From: Bacillota bacterium
GTDB taxonomy: Bacteria > Bacillota > Negativicutes > CTSoil-072
Assembly (NCBI GenBank): GCA_017889545.1
Contig: JAGFZV010000022.1
Location: forward strand, 1 to 44,444
Length of the DNA: 44,444 bases
Reading direction: 5' to 3'
The position numbers were made by a program, and so were the translations under genes. A model generated the notes under the pieces. That model saw only the letters and a list, made by a program, of their open reading frames with translations. It was not told the DNA's origin and made no database searches. Positions 31,554 to 40,290 of the stretch are shown in pieces (position 1 is the first letter of the stretch; every line of letters begins with the position of its first letter).

Positions 31554-34268
31554 TTGAAATTGTATTATCGCATGTCCCCGGAAGATGCTATACGTGATGT
31601 TCAGTCCGACGCTGCTGCCGGTTTAACCCAAGAGGAAGCCACTCGTCGTTTGGCTGTTTTTGGTTATAACGAGTTATTGGAAAAAAAGAAAGAAGCTTTT
31701 TGGCAAAAGTTTCTCAAGCAATTTAAAGACGTTATGGTTCTGATCCTGCTTGCAGCAAGTTTGATTTCTGCTGTTGCGGGGGAACCCTTGGATTCGCTGG
31801 TTATTCTTGCTATCGTTGTATTAAACGCGACGCTCGGAGTTTTTCAGGAATCTAAGGCGGAAAAGGCGATGGAAGCTTTGAAAAAAATGAGTGCGCCGAC
31901 ATCCAAAGTAACCAGGGCGGGGGTTTTACAGGTCATTCCATCGCGGAACCTTGTTCCCGGAGATATCGTAGTATTGGAAGCAGGAGACAATATTCCTGCT
32001 GATCTGAGGATCATTGAGTCGTTTAATTTAAAGGCGGAAGAAGCTTCGCTTACCGGGGAATCGGTTCCAAGCGAAAAAAATAGCGCCGTCATAGACGTGG
32101 ATGCTGCGCTCGGTGATCGGCATAATATGGGTTTTATGAGTACGGTTGTTACGTACGGACGCGGCAAAGGGCTTGTGGTAGGGACCGGTATGAAGACGGA
32201 AATCGGCAAGATCGCTGCTATGCTGCAAAACGTGAAGCAAGAAATCACACCGATGCAAAAAAAACTGGCCGAATTTGGCCGTTTTATTGCATTGGTTTGT
32301 ATTGGAGTCTGTATTGTCGTTTTTATCATTGGCATGATTGCCGGATTCCGTGACGGCAGTTTGTCGCCATCGCAGATACGACTTTTGTTTATGACTGCTG
32401 TCAGTCTGGCCGTCGCCTCAATTCCGGAGGGTCTCCCGGCAATTGTGACGATTGTGTTGGCGTTGGGAATGCAGCGCATGGCGCGGAAAAATGCGATTAT
32501 CAAAAAACTGCATGCCGTGGAAACATTGGGAAGCGTATCGGTTATTTGTTCAGATAAAACAGGAACTCTAACCAGAAATGAAATGACGGTTACAGCCATT
32601 CAGACAGGTCATGCCGCATTTGCGGTAAGCGGTGAAGGGTATAGTCCGGAAGGAACGATTTTTTCTTCCGGCATACCGGTTGAAATTACTGCCGAAAACG
32701 ATCTTAAGCTATTGTTGAGAGCTGCCGTGTTATGCAATGACGCGCAATTAAAAAAAACGCCCGAATCCGGCGATTGGTCGATCATTGGAGATCCAACGGA
32801 GGGAGCGTTGATTGCAGCTGCTGCGAAAGGCGGTTTCTGGCAGGAGGAAACCGTGCAGCGATTTCCCCGAATCCAAGAAATACCGTTTGATTCCAGCCGT
32901 AAAATGATGACCACTTTTCACGAGGTAGACGGGAAAATTTTGTCTTTTTGCAAAGGCGCTCCGGATATCGTTCTTAACCGTTCGTCTCATATTGCCGTAA
33001 ATGGCGTAGTTCAGCCGCTTACCGAACAAATCGCGGCTTCAGTCAGTATGGCCAACAAAACAATGGCTTCCCGTGCGCTGCGGGTATTGGCGATTGCTTA
33101 CCGGGAGTTTGACGGAATGCCGGTAGATTTAACTGCTGAACACATTGAAACAGGCATGGTTTTTACTGGCCTGATGGGGATGATTGATCCGCCGCGCAGT
33201 GAAGTAAAAATAGCGGTGCAAACCTGCAAGGAAGCAGGAATTCGTCCGATGATGATTACCGGCGATCACCCGGACACCGCTTTGGCGATTGCCCGGGAAC
33301 TCGGTATCAATGATCCGGAGAACCACGTTGTTGATGGGCGAAGTATGGATGCGATGCCGCCAGAGGAGTTGCGGCAGGTGATCCAAACAACGAATATCTT
33401 TGCCCGTGTATCGCCGGAAAATAAAGTAGCGATTGTCGAAGCGCTGCGGTATCATAAATACATCACTGCCATGACCGGCGATGGCGTTAACGATGCGCCG
33501 GCAATGAAGAGAGCCAATATTGGCGTGGCGATGGGCATTACAGGAACCGATGTAACCAAAGAGACAGCCGACATGGTGATTGCCGATGATAATTTTGCCA
33601 GCATTGTGACCGCTGTTGAAGAGGGTCGGGTGATTTACGCCAATATTCAAAAGACGATTTATTTTCTTCTTTCCTGCAACGCAGCGGAAATCCTGGTCAT
33701 TTTCATTGCGATCCTGGCAGGCTGGCCGATCCCATTGCTGCCGATCCATCTCTTGTGGGTGAACCTTGTCACGGATGCGTTACCGGCTTTGGCGCTGGGG
33801 GTGGAAGCCAAAGAACCGAATGTTATGCGGATGAAACCGCGAAATCCCGATCACCCTTTGTTGAACGCGCCGATGCAGGGGATGCTTGTAATGCAAAGTC
33901 TTGTCATGGCAATTACAATCTTAGGCGCTTTTCAATATGCGCTGATTTCTTCCGGCGGAGATATTACATTCGCGCGAACCTTTGCGTTTGTTTCTCTGAT
34001 TAGTACACAATTATTGTGCACCTATTCTTCACGGTCAGAGCTTTATTCTGTTTTTCGACTTGGGTTTTTCAGCAATTTGTATTTGAATATTGGAGTAGGT
34101 GTATCTTGTCTGATTTTACTTCTTTCTGTTCAAGGGTCGGCCAACGAACTGTTTAAAACGGTGGAGTTAGGGGCCAGGGAGTGGTTTATTCTGGCATGCC
34201 TGGCGCCGATACCGTTCTTGTCAACCGAGCTTTATAAGGCAATACGGCGGTTCATGCGCCGAAAATAG
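31554..34268 (+). CDS. Cation-transporting P-type ATPase, Ca2+ (SERCA/PMR1-like) type
   Basis: A 904-residue P2A-type pump. Features in order are the N-terminal cation ATPase domain, the actuator loop SLTGESVPSEK, and PEGLPAIVT in membrane segment 4. The phosphorylated Asp334 is in DKTGTLT, followed by the nucleotide-binding KGAPD and the hinge TGDGVNDAPAM. Calcium-site residues are kept: Glu in PEGLP, Asn and Glu in SCNAAEIL (segment 5), and Asn, Thr and Asp in NLVTDALPAL (segment 6). It should export Ca2+, possibly Mn2+. A TTG start is preferred because GGAGGTGG lies 7 bases before it; a GTG 33 bp upstream has no such site. Confidence 0.92.
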   Translation: MKLYYRMSPEDAIRDVQSDAAAGLTQEEATRRLAVFGYNELLEKKKEAFWQKFLKQFKDVMVLILLAASLISAVAGEPLDSLVILAIVVLNATLGVFQESKAEKAMEALKKMSAPTSKVTRAGVLQVIPSRNLVPGDIVVLEAGDNIPADLRIIESFNLKAEEASLTGESVPSEKNSAVIDVDAALGDRHNMGFMSTVVTYGRGKGLVVGTGMKTEIGKIAAMLQNVKQEITPMQKKLAEFGRFIALVCIGVCIVVFIIGMIAGFRDGSLSPSQIRLLFMTAVSLAVASIPEGLPAIVTIVLALGMQRMARKNAIIKKLHAVETLGSVSVICSDKTGTLTRNEMTVTAIQTGHAAFAVSGEGYSPEGTIFSSGIPVEITAENDLKLLLRAAVLCNDAQLKKTPESGDWSIIGDPTEGALIAAAAKGGFWQEETVQRFPRIQEIPFDSSRKMMTTFHEVDGKILSFCKGAPDIVLNRSSHIAVNGVVQPLTEQIAASVSMANKTMASRALRVLAIAYREFDGMPVDLTAEHIETGMVFTGLMGMIDPPRSEVKIAVQTCKEAGIRPMMITGDHPDTALAIARELGINDPENHVVDGRSMDAMPPEELRQVIQTTNIFARVSPENKVAIVEALRYHKYITAMTGDGVNDAPAMKRANIGVAMGITGTDVTKETADMVIADDNFASIVTAVEEGRVIYANIQKTIYFLLSCNAAEILVIFIAILAGWPIPLLPIHLLWVNLVTDALPALALGVEAKEPNVMRMKPRNPDHPLLNAPMQGMLVMQSLVMAITILGAFQYALISSGGDITFARTFAFVSLISTQLLCTYSSRSELYSVFRLGFFSNLYLNIGVGVSCLILLLSVQGSANELFKTVELGAREWFILACLAPIPFLSTELYKAIRRFMRRK

Positions 34269-34272
34269 CTGA

Positions 34273-34971
34273 TCACGTTGCTTTTTTAGCGGCTTCTGAT
34301 TTTTGCCGCAGGTAGGCGATTTGCAGAACAGTCGGGATTGTTTTGCGGTAAGCCGGTCCGGCGATATCAAAAGCGGCTGTTAAGGCGACTCCCAAGACGA
34401 GGCCGATAGGGCCGATAAACAAGGCTCCAATGCCCTCGCTAAAAAAGCCGGTTAAAGCGCCGGCGCCGACTTCTCTTGCGCTGGCAAGAGCGACGATCCG
34501 GGCGATATTCCAGGTGACAAGATAACCGACTGTCGGCAGGAAGTCGAATAAAGTGCCTTCGATTAACAGTTTGCTGATGTTTTGCGCATCAGCGCCGTGA
34601 TCTTCAAAAAATTTTTTGATGGGCTCCCGTTCCTGATCGGACATTGCTTTCCAGGCGCGTTCAAAAATGTTGATAAAAATCCGTTTTTCGATCTCTTCCG
34701 CGGACTCTTCCCTGGACCACTCAACATCCATTTTTTTGGCGACATCGCGGACAATGGTCAGATAATCCACCACTGCGCCGCCGCGCACCATGCGGGCAAT
34801 GTCATTGCTGCCGTTATAACGGATCTGAGCGAGTAATTCTTCGGAAGTTTTTGGTCCGGCGCCCGGCCCAAAATTGTATTCGATTAATAGCGCAAGATCC
34901 TCAGTTGTGCTATGCTTGAGAAGATCTTCAAGCTTTTTCGTCGATTGGTGCAGTAGGATCGATGGTTCCAC
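34273..34971 (-). CDS. YaaW-family protein of unknown function
   Basis: A 232-residue protein similar to E. coli YaaW across its length, most clearly at the C-terminus (AYRKTIPTVLQIAYLRQ). The N-terminal half is helical and charged. The region from about 165 to 205 is Gly/Ala-rich and hydrophobic (GALTGFFSEGIGALFIGPIGL), so it may associate with membrane. Its role is not known. The GTG start has GGAGG 8 bases upstream. It is convergent with the ATPase gene, 4 bp apart. Confidence 0.8.
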   Translation of the reverse strand: MEPSILLHQSTKKLEDLLKHSTTEDLALLIEYNFGPGAGPKTSEELLAQIRYNGSNDIARMVRGGAVVDYLTIVRDVAKKMDVEWSREESAEEIEKRIFINIFERAWKAMSDQEREPIKKFFEDHGADAQNISKLLIEGTLFDFLPTVGYLVTWNIARIVALASAREVGAGALTGFFSEGIGALFIGPIGLVLGVALTAAFDIAGPAYRKTIPTVLQIAYLRQKSEAAKKAT

Positions 34972-35114
34972 AATCGTCGCCTCCTGTTTGCAAAAATTGA
35001 AGCTTTTATTTTAAGGACCGTTATTCTTTATTCCCCATGGGATCAGTGAACCCCTGCTTGTTAAATTGGCGAGCTGTATTGTCTTAAAATTAGTAAACGT
35101 TGCGAGGGCCATCA

Positions 35115-35786
35115 ATGATGATGAAAAAAATAATTCCCTGGTTGGTTATTGTTGCAATCGGTATGAGTATTCATTGGGTGAATCCGGCTTTTTTTCCTCA
35201 ACTCATGCAGTTGATCCAGGAAGGGGACATTGAAGGTCTTGCGGAATATTTGCGCTCGTTTGGCATTTGGGCAGTTGCCGCCAGCATTTTTATCAATATT
35301 ATTATTAACCTTTTGGGCGTTGTCCCCACGGCGCTGATTTCGGGCGCCAATGGGATTATTTTTGGTCTGGCGGCAGGAACCCTGCTTTCATGGGTAGGGG
35401 AAGTTGCGGGAACGATCATTTCGTTTGTTCTTTGGCGCAGTTTGCTGCAAGAAACGGCGCAAAAAATGATCGCGCGCAGTTCTTATTTGACAATGGCTGA
35501 TGAGTTTAGCACCAGCAAAGGATTTAAGGCGGTACTGATCGCCCGGCTTGTTCCATTGACGCCATCAGGGATTATTACGATGCTGGGGGCAATCAGCCAT
35601 ATGCCGTTTCGGGACATGTTCTGGGCTACTTGCATCGGCAAAGCGCCATCTATTTTTTTGGAAGTGATCCTGGGCCATGATATTGCATTTGCCAGCGATA
35701 ACAAGGTGCGGTTATCGGTGCTAATTTTACTGGTAATCGCGATCTACGCCTATCTTTGGTGGAAAAAAAGGCAAATGCAGAGTTAA
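35115..35786 (+). CDS. TVP38/TMEM64 (DedA-like) membrane protein
   Basis: A 223-residue membrane protein with about five to six helices. The VTT/SNARE-associated domain motif is visible as GANGIIFGLAAGTLLSWVGEVAGTIISF and, later, RLVPLTPSGIITMLGAISHM. Relatives act in lipid scrambling or undecaprenyl phosphate recycling; no specific role can be given here. The ATG is 6 bases after GAGGG; a TTG 15 bp upstream is less likely. Confidence 0.85.
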   Translation: MMMKKIIPWLVIVAIGMSIHWVNPAFFPQLMQLIQEGDIEGLAEYLRSFGIWAVAASIFINIIINLLGVVPTALISGANGIIFGLAAGTLLSWVGEVAGTIISFVLWRSLLQETAQKMIARSSYLTMADEFSTSKGFKAVLIARLVPLTPSGIITMLGAISHMPFRDMFWATCIGKAPSIFLEVILGHDIAFASDNKVRLSVLILLVIAIYAYLWWKKRQMQS

Positions 35787-35866
35787 TCAACAACTTCTTT
35801 ACTGGTATATATTTCATTATATCCAGTAAGGGGAAGAAGACACATTGTCTCGGAAGAAAGACAGAA

Positions 35867-35895
35867 TTGACATCAAACAAAGCAAATGATAGAAT
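35867..35895 (+). promoter_or_regulatory. Sigma-A promoter of the hsp20 gene
   Basis: TTGACA (35867-35872), 17-bp spacer, TAGAAT (35890-35895), about 45 bp before the start codon. No CIRCE or CtsR site is visible. Confidence 0.75.
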
Positions 35896-35940
35896 ATTCT
35901 TACAATAATGATGATAATAAGCATTGAAGGAGGATGTTCT

Positions 35941-36375
35941 ATGTTTGAGATTATGCCGTTCAAAAAAAATCCGATAACCAAAAAAGACTATTTTACCAAC
36001 TTGATCGATCGAGTATTTGACGAGGATTTTGCCCCGGTTGCCTGGTTTGGCGCTTCTTTCAAAGTAGATATCCGCGAAACGGATGCTGCCTATCTAGTGG
36101 ACGCTGATTTGCCAGGTTTCAATAAAGAAGCGATCAACATAACGTATGACAACAATTATCTGACAATCTGCGCGAAACGCGAAGAAGAAATAAAGGAAGA
36201 GAAGAAAAACTATATTCGTCAAGAACGAAGTGTAGGCGAAATTAAGCGCCAGTTCTATGTAGAAAATGTTGATGAAAATAAAATTGAGGCTAATTTTGCC
36301 GATGGCGTGCTCAAAGTAGTTCTGCCGAAAAAAGAAAAAGTTACTCCGGAGAAAAAAGAGATCCAAATCAAGTAA
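35941..36375 (+). CDS. Small heat-shock protein (Hsp20/alpha-crystallin family)
   Basis: A 144-residue ATP-independent holdase. The alpha-crystallin domain covers about 42-135, from FKVDIRETDAAYLVDADLPGF to ADGVLKVVLPKKE. A short lysine-rich C-terminus ends in EIQIK, which contains the IxI-type assembly motif. The start ATG follows AAGGAGGATG. It is a single-gene unit with its own promoter and terminator. Confidence 0.93.
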   Translation: MFEIMPFKKNPITKKDYFTNLIDRVFDEDFAPVAWFGASFKVDIRETDAAYLVDADLPGFNKEAINITYDNNYLTICAKREEEIKEEKKNYIRQERSVGEIKRQFYVENVDENKIEANFADGVLKVVLPKKEKVTPEKKEIQIK

Positions 36376-36394
36376 GACGGATAGCAAACAAGTG

Positions 36395-36425
36395 AAAGGA
36401 GCCCGCCGATCGGCGGGCTCCTTTT
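36395..36425 (+). terminator. Intrinsic terminator after hsp20
   Basis: Fourteen-base arms (AAAGGAGCCCGCCG and complement) with almost no loop, ending in TTTT. Confidence 0.85.
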
Positions 36426-36486
36426 AAACCTTCAAAAATGAGACTAAAGTTAAAAAATGAGAATGATTGGGAGAATACAGAGTTTT

Positions 36487-37743
36487 TTAGCCAACAAGTG
36501 CTTTATCCGGTTTAACAAGAATCCAGCAGACAACGCCGATAACGGCGGAGAAAGCAGTTGCCAGAAGGGCTGCCTGCCAACCATAATTTGTTGCGATCCA
36601 AGCAGTTAATGTCGGTGCGGCTACGCCGCCCAGGTTGCCCCAGAAGTTCATCCAGCCGGATACGGTACCGCAAAATTTCCCGCCGATATCGATGCAGCTG
36701 GCCCAGGAAGCATTGAATGTGAAGCCGAGTGAACCCAAAGATACCGTGAGCCATACTAGATTCATCGTTTGTGTTGTGGCATTGGCCGCTAAATATAGCG
36801 CCGTTCCCGATAAAATAAGACCAACACAGCCGAAGAATGTACGCGCCTTATATTTCGACATCCCAGCAGCAATCAGTTTATCGCTGATAAACCCTGTGAA
36901 GAAGACCAGGATCGCAAGCGCCAACCACGGGAAGGAGGCTGCAATTCCCATTTTTGCCAACGAAAAGCCGCGCGCTTCCATCAAATACAGCGGCAACCAA
37001 GCCAAGAAAACATACATGATGTAATCGGTAATGAAATATTGAAGGCCGATCGCCCAAAACTGTGAAGAAGTGATAAATTTGCTCCAAGGCGCTACTTGTT
37101 TCGCTGCACCAGCATCAGCCTGTACCATTCCTTCTTCAATGTGAGCGACCTCAGCGGCATTTACAAAAGGACTTTGGCGTGGGTTGTTCTTGCCAAAAAA
37201 CCACCAAGCCACAGCAAGTACGATACCAGCTGCCCCAAAAATAACGAAAACCATCCGCCAGCCAAAGGCTAGCATCAAAGCAACAGTGATTGCCGGACCG
37301 AAGACCGGGCCGATAAATGCGCCGCCCAACATGAAGGAAGAAGCAAACGCTTTTTCCGATTTATTGAACCAACGATAGATAAAATTGTTCTGTGACGGGA
37401 AAATAGGACCTTCGCCAAGGCCGAACAGAGCGCGGACGATTGCGAATTGCGTGAAAGAAGAAGCAGCTGCCGTGGCAGCGGTAAATACCGACCACCAAGT
37501 GACAGCGAGCGCCGTTGTAAAGCGCTGACCAAAAAATTCTGCCATCATGCCGCCGGGAATCTGCATCGCGGCGTACCCGCAGAAGAATGCGGTTTGTATA
37601 AAGCCCATATCCATTTTGGTGAAACCGAATTCGCCCATAATTGCCGGAGTAGCGACGGACAGGTTAACCCGGTCCATGTAAGAAATGAATGAAATTGAAA
37701 AAATAAGGGCTGCCATGACCCAACGGAAATTTGATCGCTGCAT
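36487..37743 (-). CDS. MFS transporter, anion:cation symporter (ACS) family
   Basis: A 418-residue membrane protein with 12 helices. The ACS hallmark in the first helix and loop reads SYMDRVNLSVATPAIMGEFGF, followed by GYAAMQIPGGMMAEFFGQR. Family members carry organic anions such as hexuronates, glucarate, galactonate or phthalate with protons. The upstream FadR-type regulator and the GlcD/GlcF-like genes suggest a 2-hydroxycarboxylate substrate. The ATG has GAGGGG upstream. Confidence 0.86.
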   Translation of the reverse strand: MQRSNFRWVMAALIFSISFISYMDRVNLSVATPAIMGEFGFTKMDMGFIQTAFFCGYAAMQIPGGMMAEFFGQRFTTALAVTWWSVFTAATAAASSFTQFAIVRALFGLGEGPIFPSQNNFIYRWFNKSEKAFASSFMLGGAFIGPVFGPAITVALMLAFGWRMVFVIFGAAGIVLAVAWWFFGKNNPRQSPFVNAAEVAHIEEGMVQADAGAAKQVAPWSKFITSSQFWAIGLQYFITDYIMYVFLAWLPLYLMEARGFSLAKMGIAASFPWLALAILVFFTGFISDKLIAAGMSKYKARTFFGCVGLILSGTALYLAANATTQTMNLVWLTVSLGSLGFTFNASWASCIDIGGKFCGTVSGWMNFWGNLGGVAAPTLTAWIATNYGWQAALLATAFSAVIGVVCWILVKPDKALVG

Positions 37744-37854
37744 ATAATTTACCCCTCGCTTTCATTTTTTTTGAAATAAGTCTCTGAACAGAGTGTCTTT
37801 TCACCTCCTTAGAAGAAATTGTGATTACCACCAGTTAGACATAATACAGTGGCG

Positions 37855-37897
37855 TTATTCACAACACACATCGACTGATGTGATGAGTTGTGAATAA
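37855..37897. repeat. Inverted repeat between the regulator and MFS genes
   Basis: Outer arms TTATTCACAAC/GTTGTGAATAA and inner arms ACATC/GATGT form a nested hairpin. No T-run lies on the minus side, so it may be an operator or processing signal rather than a terminator. Confidence 0.5.
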
Positions 37898-38000
37898 ATA
37901 AAGCAAGACTTGATGCAGTAGAGTTGCCTGTGCCCTTTTGGTGTGGCTCTCGCTGTACCTTCGTCACACTTATTTTAGAAGACCGGTTCAAGGTGCACGT

Positions 38001-38741
38001 CTATAGTGTTGGGAAAAATTTTTCGCCCGCGAAAGTGGGTCCGAACCATTCCACTACTTCCTGTAAATGGGATCGCATTGCTGCCGCTGCAGCCTCTGGG
38101 TCATGATCCCGTAAGGCTTTTAGTATCGTATCATGGGCGGTGAATACTTTCTGCGGAGTACCTGGAACTTGATATAACAATTCAATAAAGCCATTGAACA
38201 TGGTAATGATGGGACACATCATGATTACAAGCACAGGATTGCCGGTGCAGGAGACTAACAAACTGTGAAAGTTTTTGTCGGCTTCCAGATATTTTTCCGG
38301 GTAGTCAAGATATTTAATCATCTCGTGATATTCCTGCTCCAGTCGTAGCAATTGGGTTTCGTTGATCATCTTACTGGCAATTTTGACAATTTCCGGTTCT
38401 AAAATATATCTTGCCTGCATCAAATTTTGCAAAGTAATTGATCCATCTTTCAAAAGCCGCTGGACCGGTTGAAGAACCGTCTGTAATCCGGGCCTTTGGA
38501 CGTATACGCCTTTTCCCTGCTGTATGGCAACCAAGCCTTGTGCTTCAAGCACCCGTAATGCTTCCCGCACCACAGAACGGCTGATCGAGAATTGAGCCAC
38601 AAGTTCACGCTCGGAAGGAAGCTTTTCTCCGGGGCGCAGGTTTCCATCGTCAATCATTTTCTGCAATCGTTTTACGGTGTAGTCAAAAACATTTGTCCGA
38701 GTAAAGCCTGACTTGCTGTCCAGCGAGGTCTCTTCATTCAT
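38001..38741 (-). CDS. GntR/FadR-family transcriptional regulator (LldR/GlcC-like)
   Basis: A 246-residue regulator. The winged helix (about 12-82) contains KLPSERELVAQFSISRSVVREALRVLEAQGLV. The FCD domain follows (about 98-225), with metal-ligand-type His and Asp residues, e.g. NFHSLLVSCTGNPVL. Family members respond to lactate, glycolate or similar acids, which matches the MFS and GlcD/GlcF genes around it. The ATG lies behind GGAGACTTTCC. A long inverted repeat 31 bp before the start suggests autoregulation. Confidence 0.88.
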   Translation of the reverse strand: MNEETSLDSKSGFTRTNVFDYTVKRLQKMIDDGNLRPGEKLPSERELVAQFSISRSVVREALRVLEAQGLVAIQQGKGVYVQRPGLQTVLQPVQRLLKDGSITLQNLMQARYILEPEIVKIASKMINETQLLRLEQEYHEMIKYLDYPEKYLEADKNFHSLLVSCTGNPVLVIMMCPIITMFNGFIELLYQVPGTPQKVFTAHDTILKALRDHDPEAAAAAMRSHLQEVVEWFGPTFAGEKFFPTL

Positions 38742-38771
38742 GGAAAGTCTCCTTCAACGACATAGTAAGTC

Positions 38772-38796
38772 ATATTACTGGTCTGATAAGTAATAT
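38772..38796. promoter_or_regulatory. Candidate operator of the FadR-type regulator
   Basis: Arms ATATTACT and AGTAATAT are perfectly inverted around a 9-bp spacer containing GGT. It lies directly upstream of the regulator gene and downstream of glcF. Confidence 0.5.
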
Positions 38797-38989
38797 CAAA
38801 AAAAAACTCAAACATAGCGACAATCTTACAAGAACCTGGTCGAAAATGCAAACAAAATATGCGATTCGTTTTTTCGAAAGAGACACGTGTCTTTTAAACG
38901 CAAATCTTGGCTCTATTGTAATATGTAAAAATTTACTTGTCAAGATTTTTGCAATATTTAGACTTTTGTATTTTTTTTCACATAGTGAC

Positions 38990-39039
38990 AAAAAAGCGAG
39001 CTAAGAACAATTTACAGTCGCTCCTGGCTCGCTTTTTTT
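38990..39039 (-). terminator. Intrinsic terminator after glcF
   Basis: Twelve-base arms (AAAAAAGCGAGC/GCTCGCTTTTTT) with a 25-base loop, flanked by A- and T-runs, directly after the glcF stop on the minus strand. It may also act on the plus strand. Confidence 0.8.
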
Positions 39040-39040
39040 G

Positions 39041-40267
39041 TTAAATTACTTGGCTGATGTGCATGGCACGGAATTTTCCGCCGCTCTTTTCCGCAGCCTT
39101 ATTCATTTGGACTAAACAAACCGGGCATTCGGTCACCACAATTTGGGCACCGGTTTTTTCGATGTTTTTGCGTTTTTTATCGAGGATCCCAGCCGAAATA
39201 TCGGGGTAATCGATATGGAAGGAACCGGCTCCGCCGCAACAGGTATCGGCTCCTGACATTTCAACATAATTTCCGGCCGCCTTCAATAACTCACGGGGCT
39301 GATTTTTGATCCCTTGCCCCCGTCCCAAATGACAAGGTTCATGAAACGTAAGCGTTGCATTTGTGCGCAAGCGCGGTTGGTAGCCGGCCTTCACCAGGTA
39401 TTCGGTCAGATCCATAATTTTTGCGCTGAATTCGGCTGCCCGGTCTTTCCAAGCCGGATCGTCCTTAAAATAGCCGGCGATATGCTTCAGGGTACCGCTG
39501 CAGCTGGCACAATCGCTGACGATGACATCGGCATTTGCAAAAAGCCGCATATTTTCTTTGGCCATTTCCAGAAATTCTTCACGCAGTCCATGCGCGACGT
39601 GCGGGAGGCCACAACATAGATTATCCACTACGGCAGGTTTGGTCACCGTTTGTAAAATAGCAAGTGTATCGGACACAGCGTCCGGAAACATCATTCGCAT
39701 TCCGCAGCCTTGAAAATAAGCTACTTTTGTTTCTGGCGACAAAGAAACAGTGGAAGCTGGGGCGGGGCCGGCAAGGGCGGCTGGACCCGCAAAGGCTGCA
39801 AGGAATTGTTTGCGGGTATACTGATCAGGAATCATACCGCCCGGGATCAACCGGTTCAGACCAATTTTGCGCAGTACCTTAAGCGATCCGGAAGCCAATT
39901 TGACTAATGGTCGGCTTTTCAGCATTCCACCCATCGCCTTGTATTTGATGCTTGCTCCGCCTTGTTTGTCGGCAAAATGCTGTCGGACGGACATCATCGC
40001 TTCATCCGTCTTGATTTTGCTCGGACAAATATCTACACAGGCTCTACATAATAAGCAAAAATTAACAGCTGACAGAACATCGGGAGTAAGCTCCAAGCCC
40101 CCTTGGATAAGAGCACGGGCAATATTGTTTTTTCCGCGCGCGCTGGAAGCTTCAACGTCTTTTTCGCGGAATAAAGGACAAACAGGAAGGCAGCTGCCGC
40201 AACGGTCGCATTGGCTGACAATGGAACGGACTTCCTGCAATAATTTTTCTTTCTTATCGTCTTTCAT
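39041..40267 (-). CDS. glcF: (Fe-S)-binding subunit of glycolate/D-lactate-type dehydrogenase (GlcF-like)
   Basis: A 408-residue electron-transfer protein. Two ferredoxin-type 4Fe-4S motifs lie near the N-terminus (CDRCGSCLPVCP and CLLCRACVDICP). Two CCG domains follow, with CCGLPH and later CCGGAGSF plus HEPCHLGRG. It passes electrons from the FAD subunit encoded upstream to a membrane or ETF acceptor. The ATG after AAGGAG is used; a longer in-frame start overlaps glcD and is unlikely. The gap to glcD is 23 bp. Confidence 0.88.
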   Translation of the reverse strand: MKDDKKEKLLQEVRSIVSQCDRCGSCLPVCPLFREKDVEASSARGKNNIARALIQGGLELTPDVLSAVNFCLLCRACVDICPSKIKTDEAMMSVRQHFADKQGGASIKYKAMGGMLKSRPLVKLASGSLKVLRKIGLNRLIPGGMIPDQYTRKQFLAAFAGPAALAGPAPASTVSLSPETKVAYFQGCGMRMMFPDAVSDTLAILQTVTKPAVVDNLCCGLPHVAHGLREEFLEMAKENMRLFANADVIVSDCASCSGTLKHIAGYFKDDPAWKDRAAEFSAKIMDLTEYLVKAGYQPRLRTNATLTFHEPCHLGRGQGIKNQPRELLKAAGNYVEMSGADTCCGGAGSFHIDYPDISAGILDKKRKNIEKTGAQIVVTECPVCLVQMNKAAEKSGGKFRAMHISQVI

Positions 40268-40290
40268 GGCAAACTCCTTATCAATCGCTT

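Noticed and set aside
33129-33749. A 206-codon minus-strand frame inside the P-type ATPase gene
   Set aside because: Antisense shadow with a His/Arg/Asn-rich composition and no ribosome site.
37801-37811. A perfect ribosome-binding sequence on the minus strand (AAGGAGGTGA) upstream of the MFS gene
   Set aside because: No start codon follows at usable distance; the MFS gene has its own site next to its ATG.
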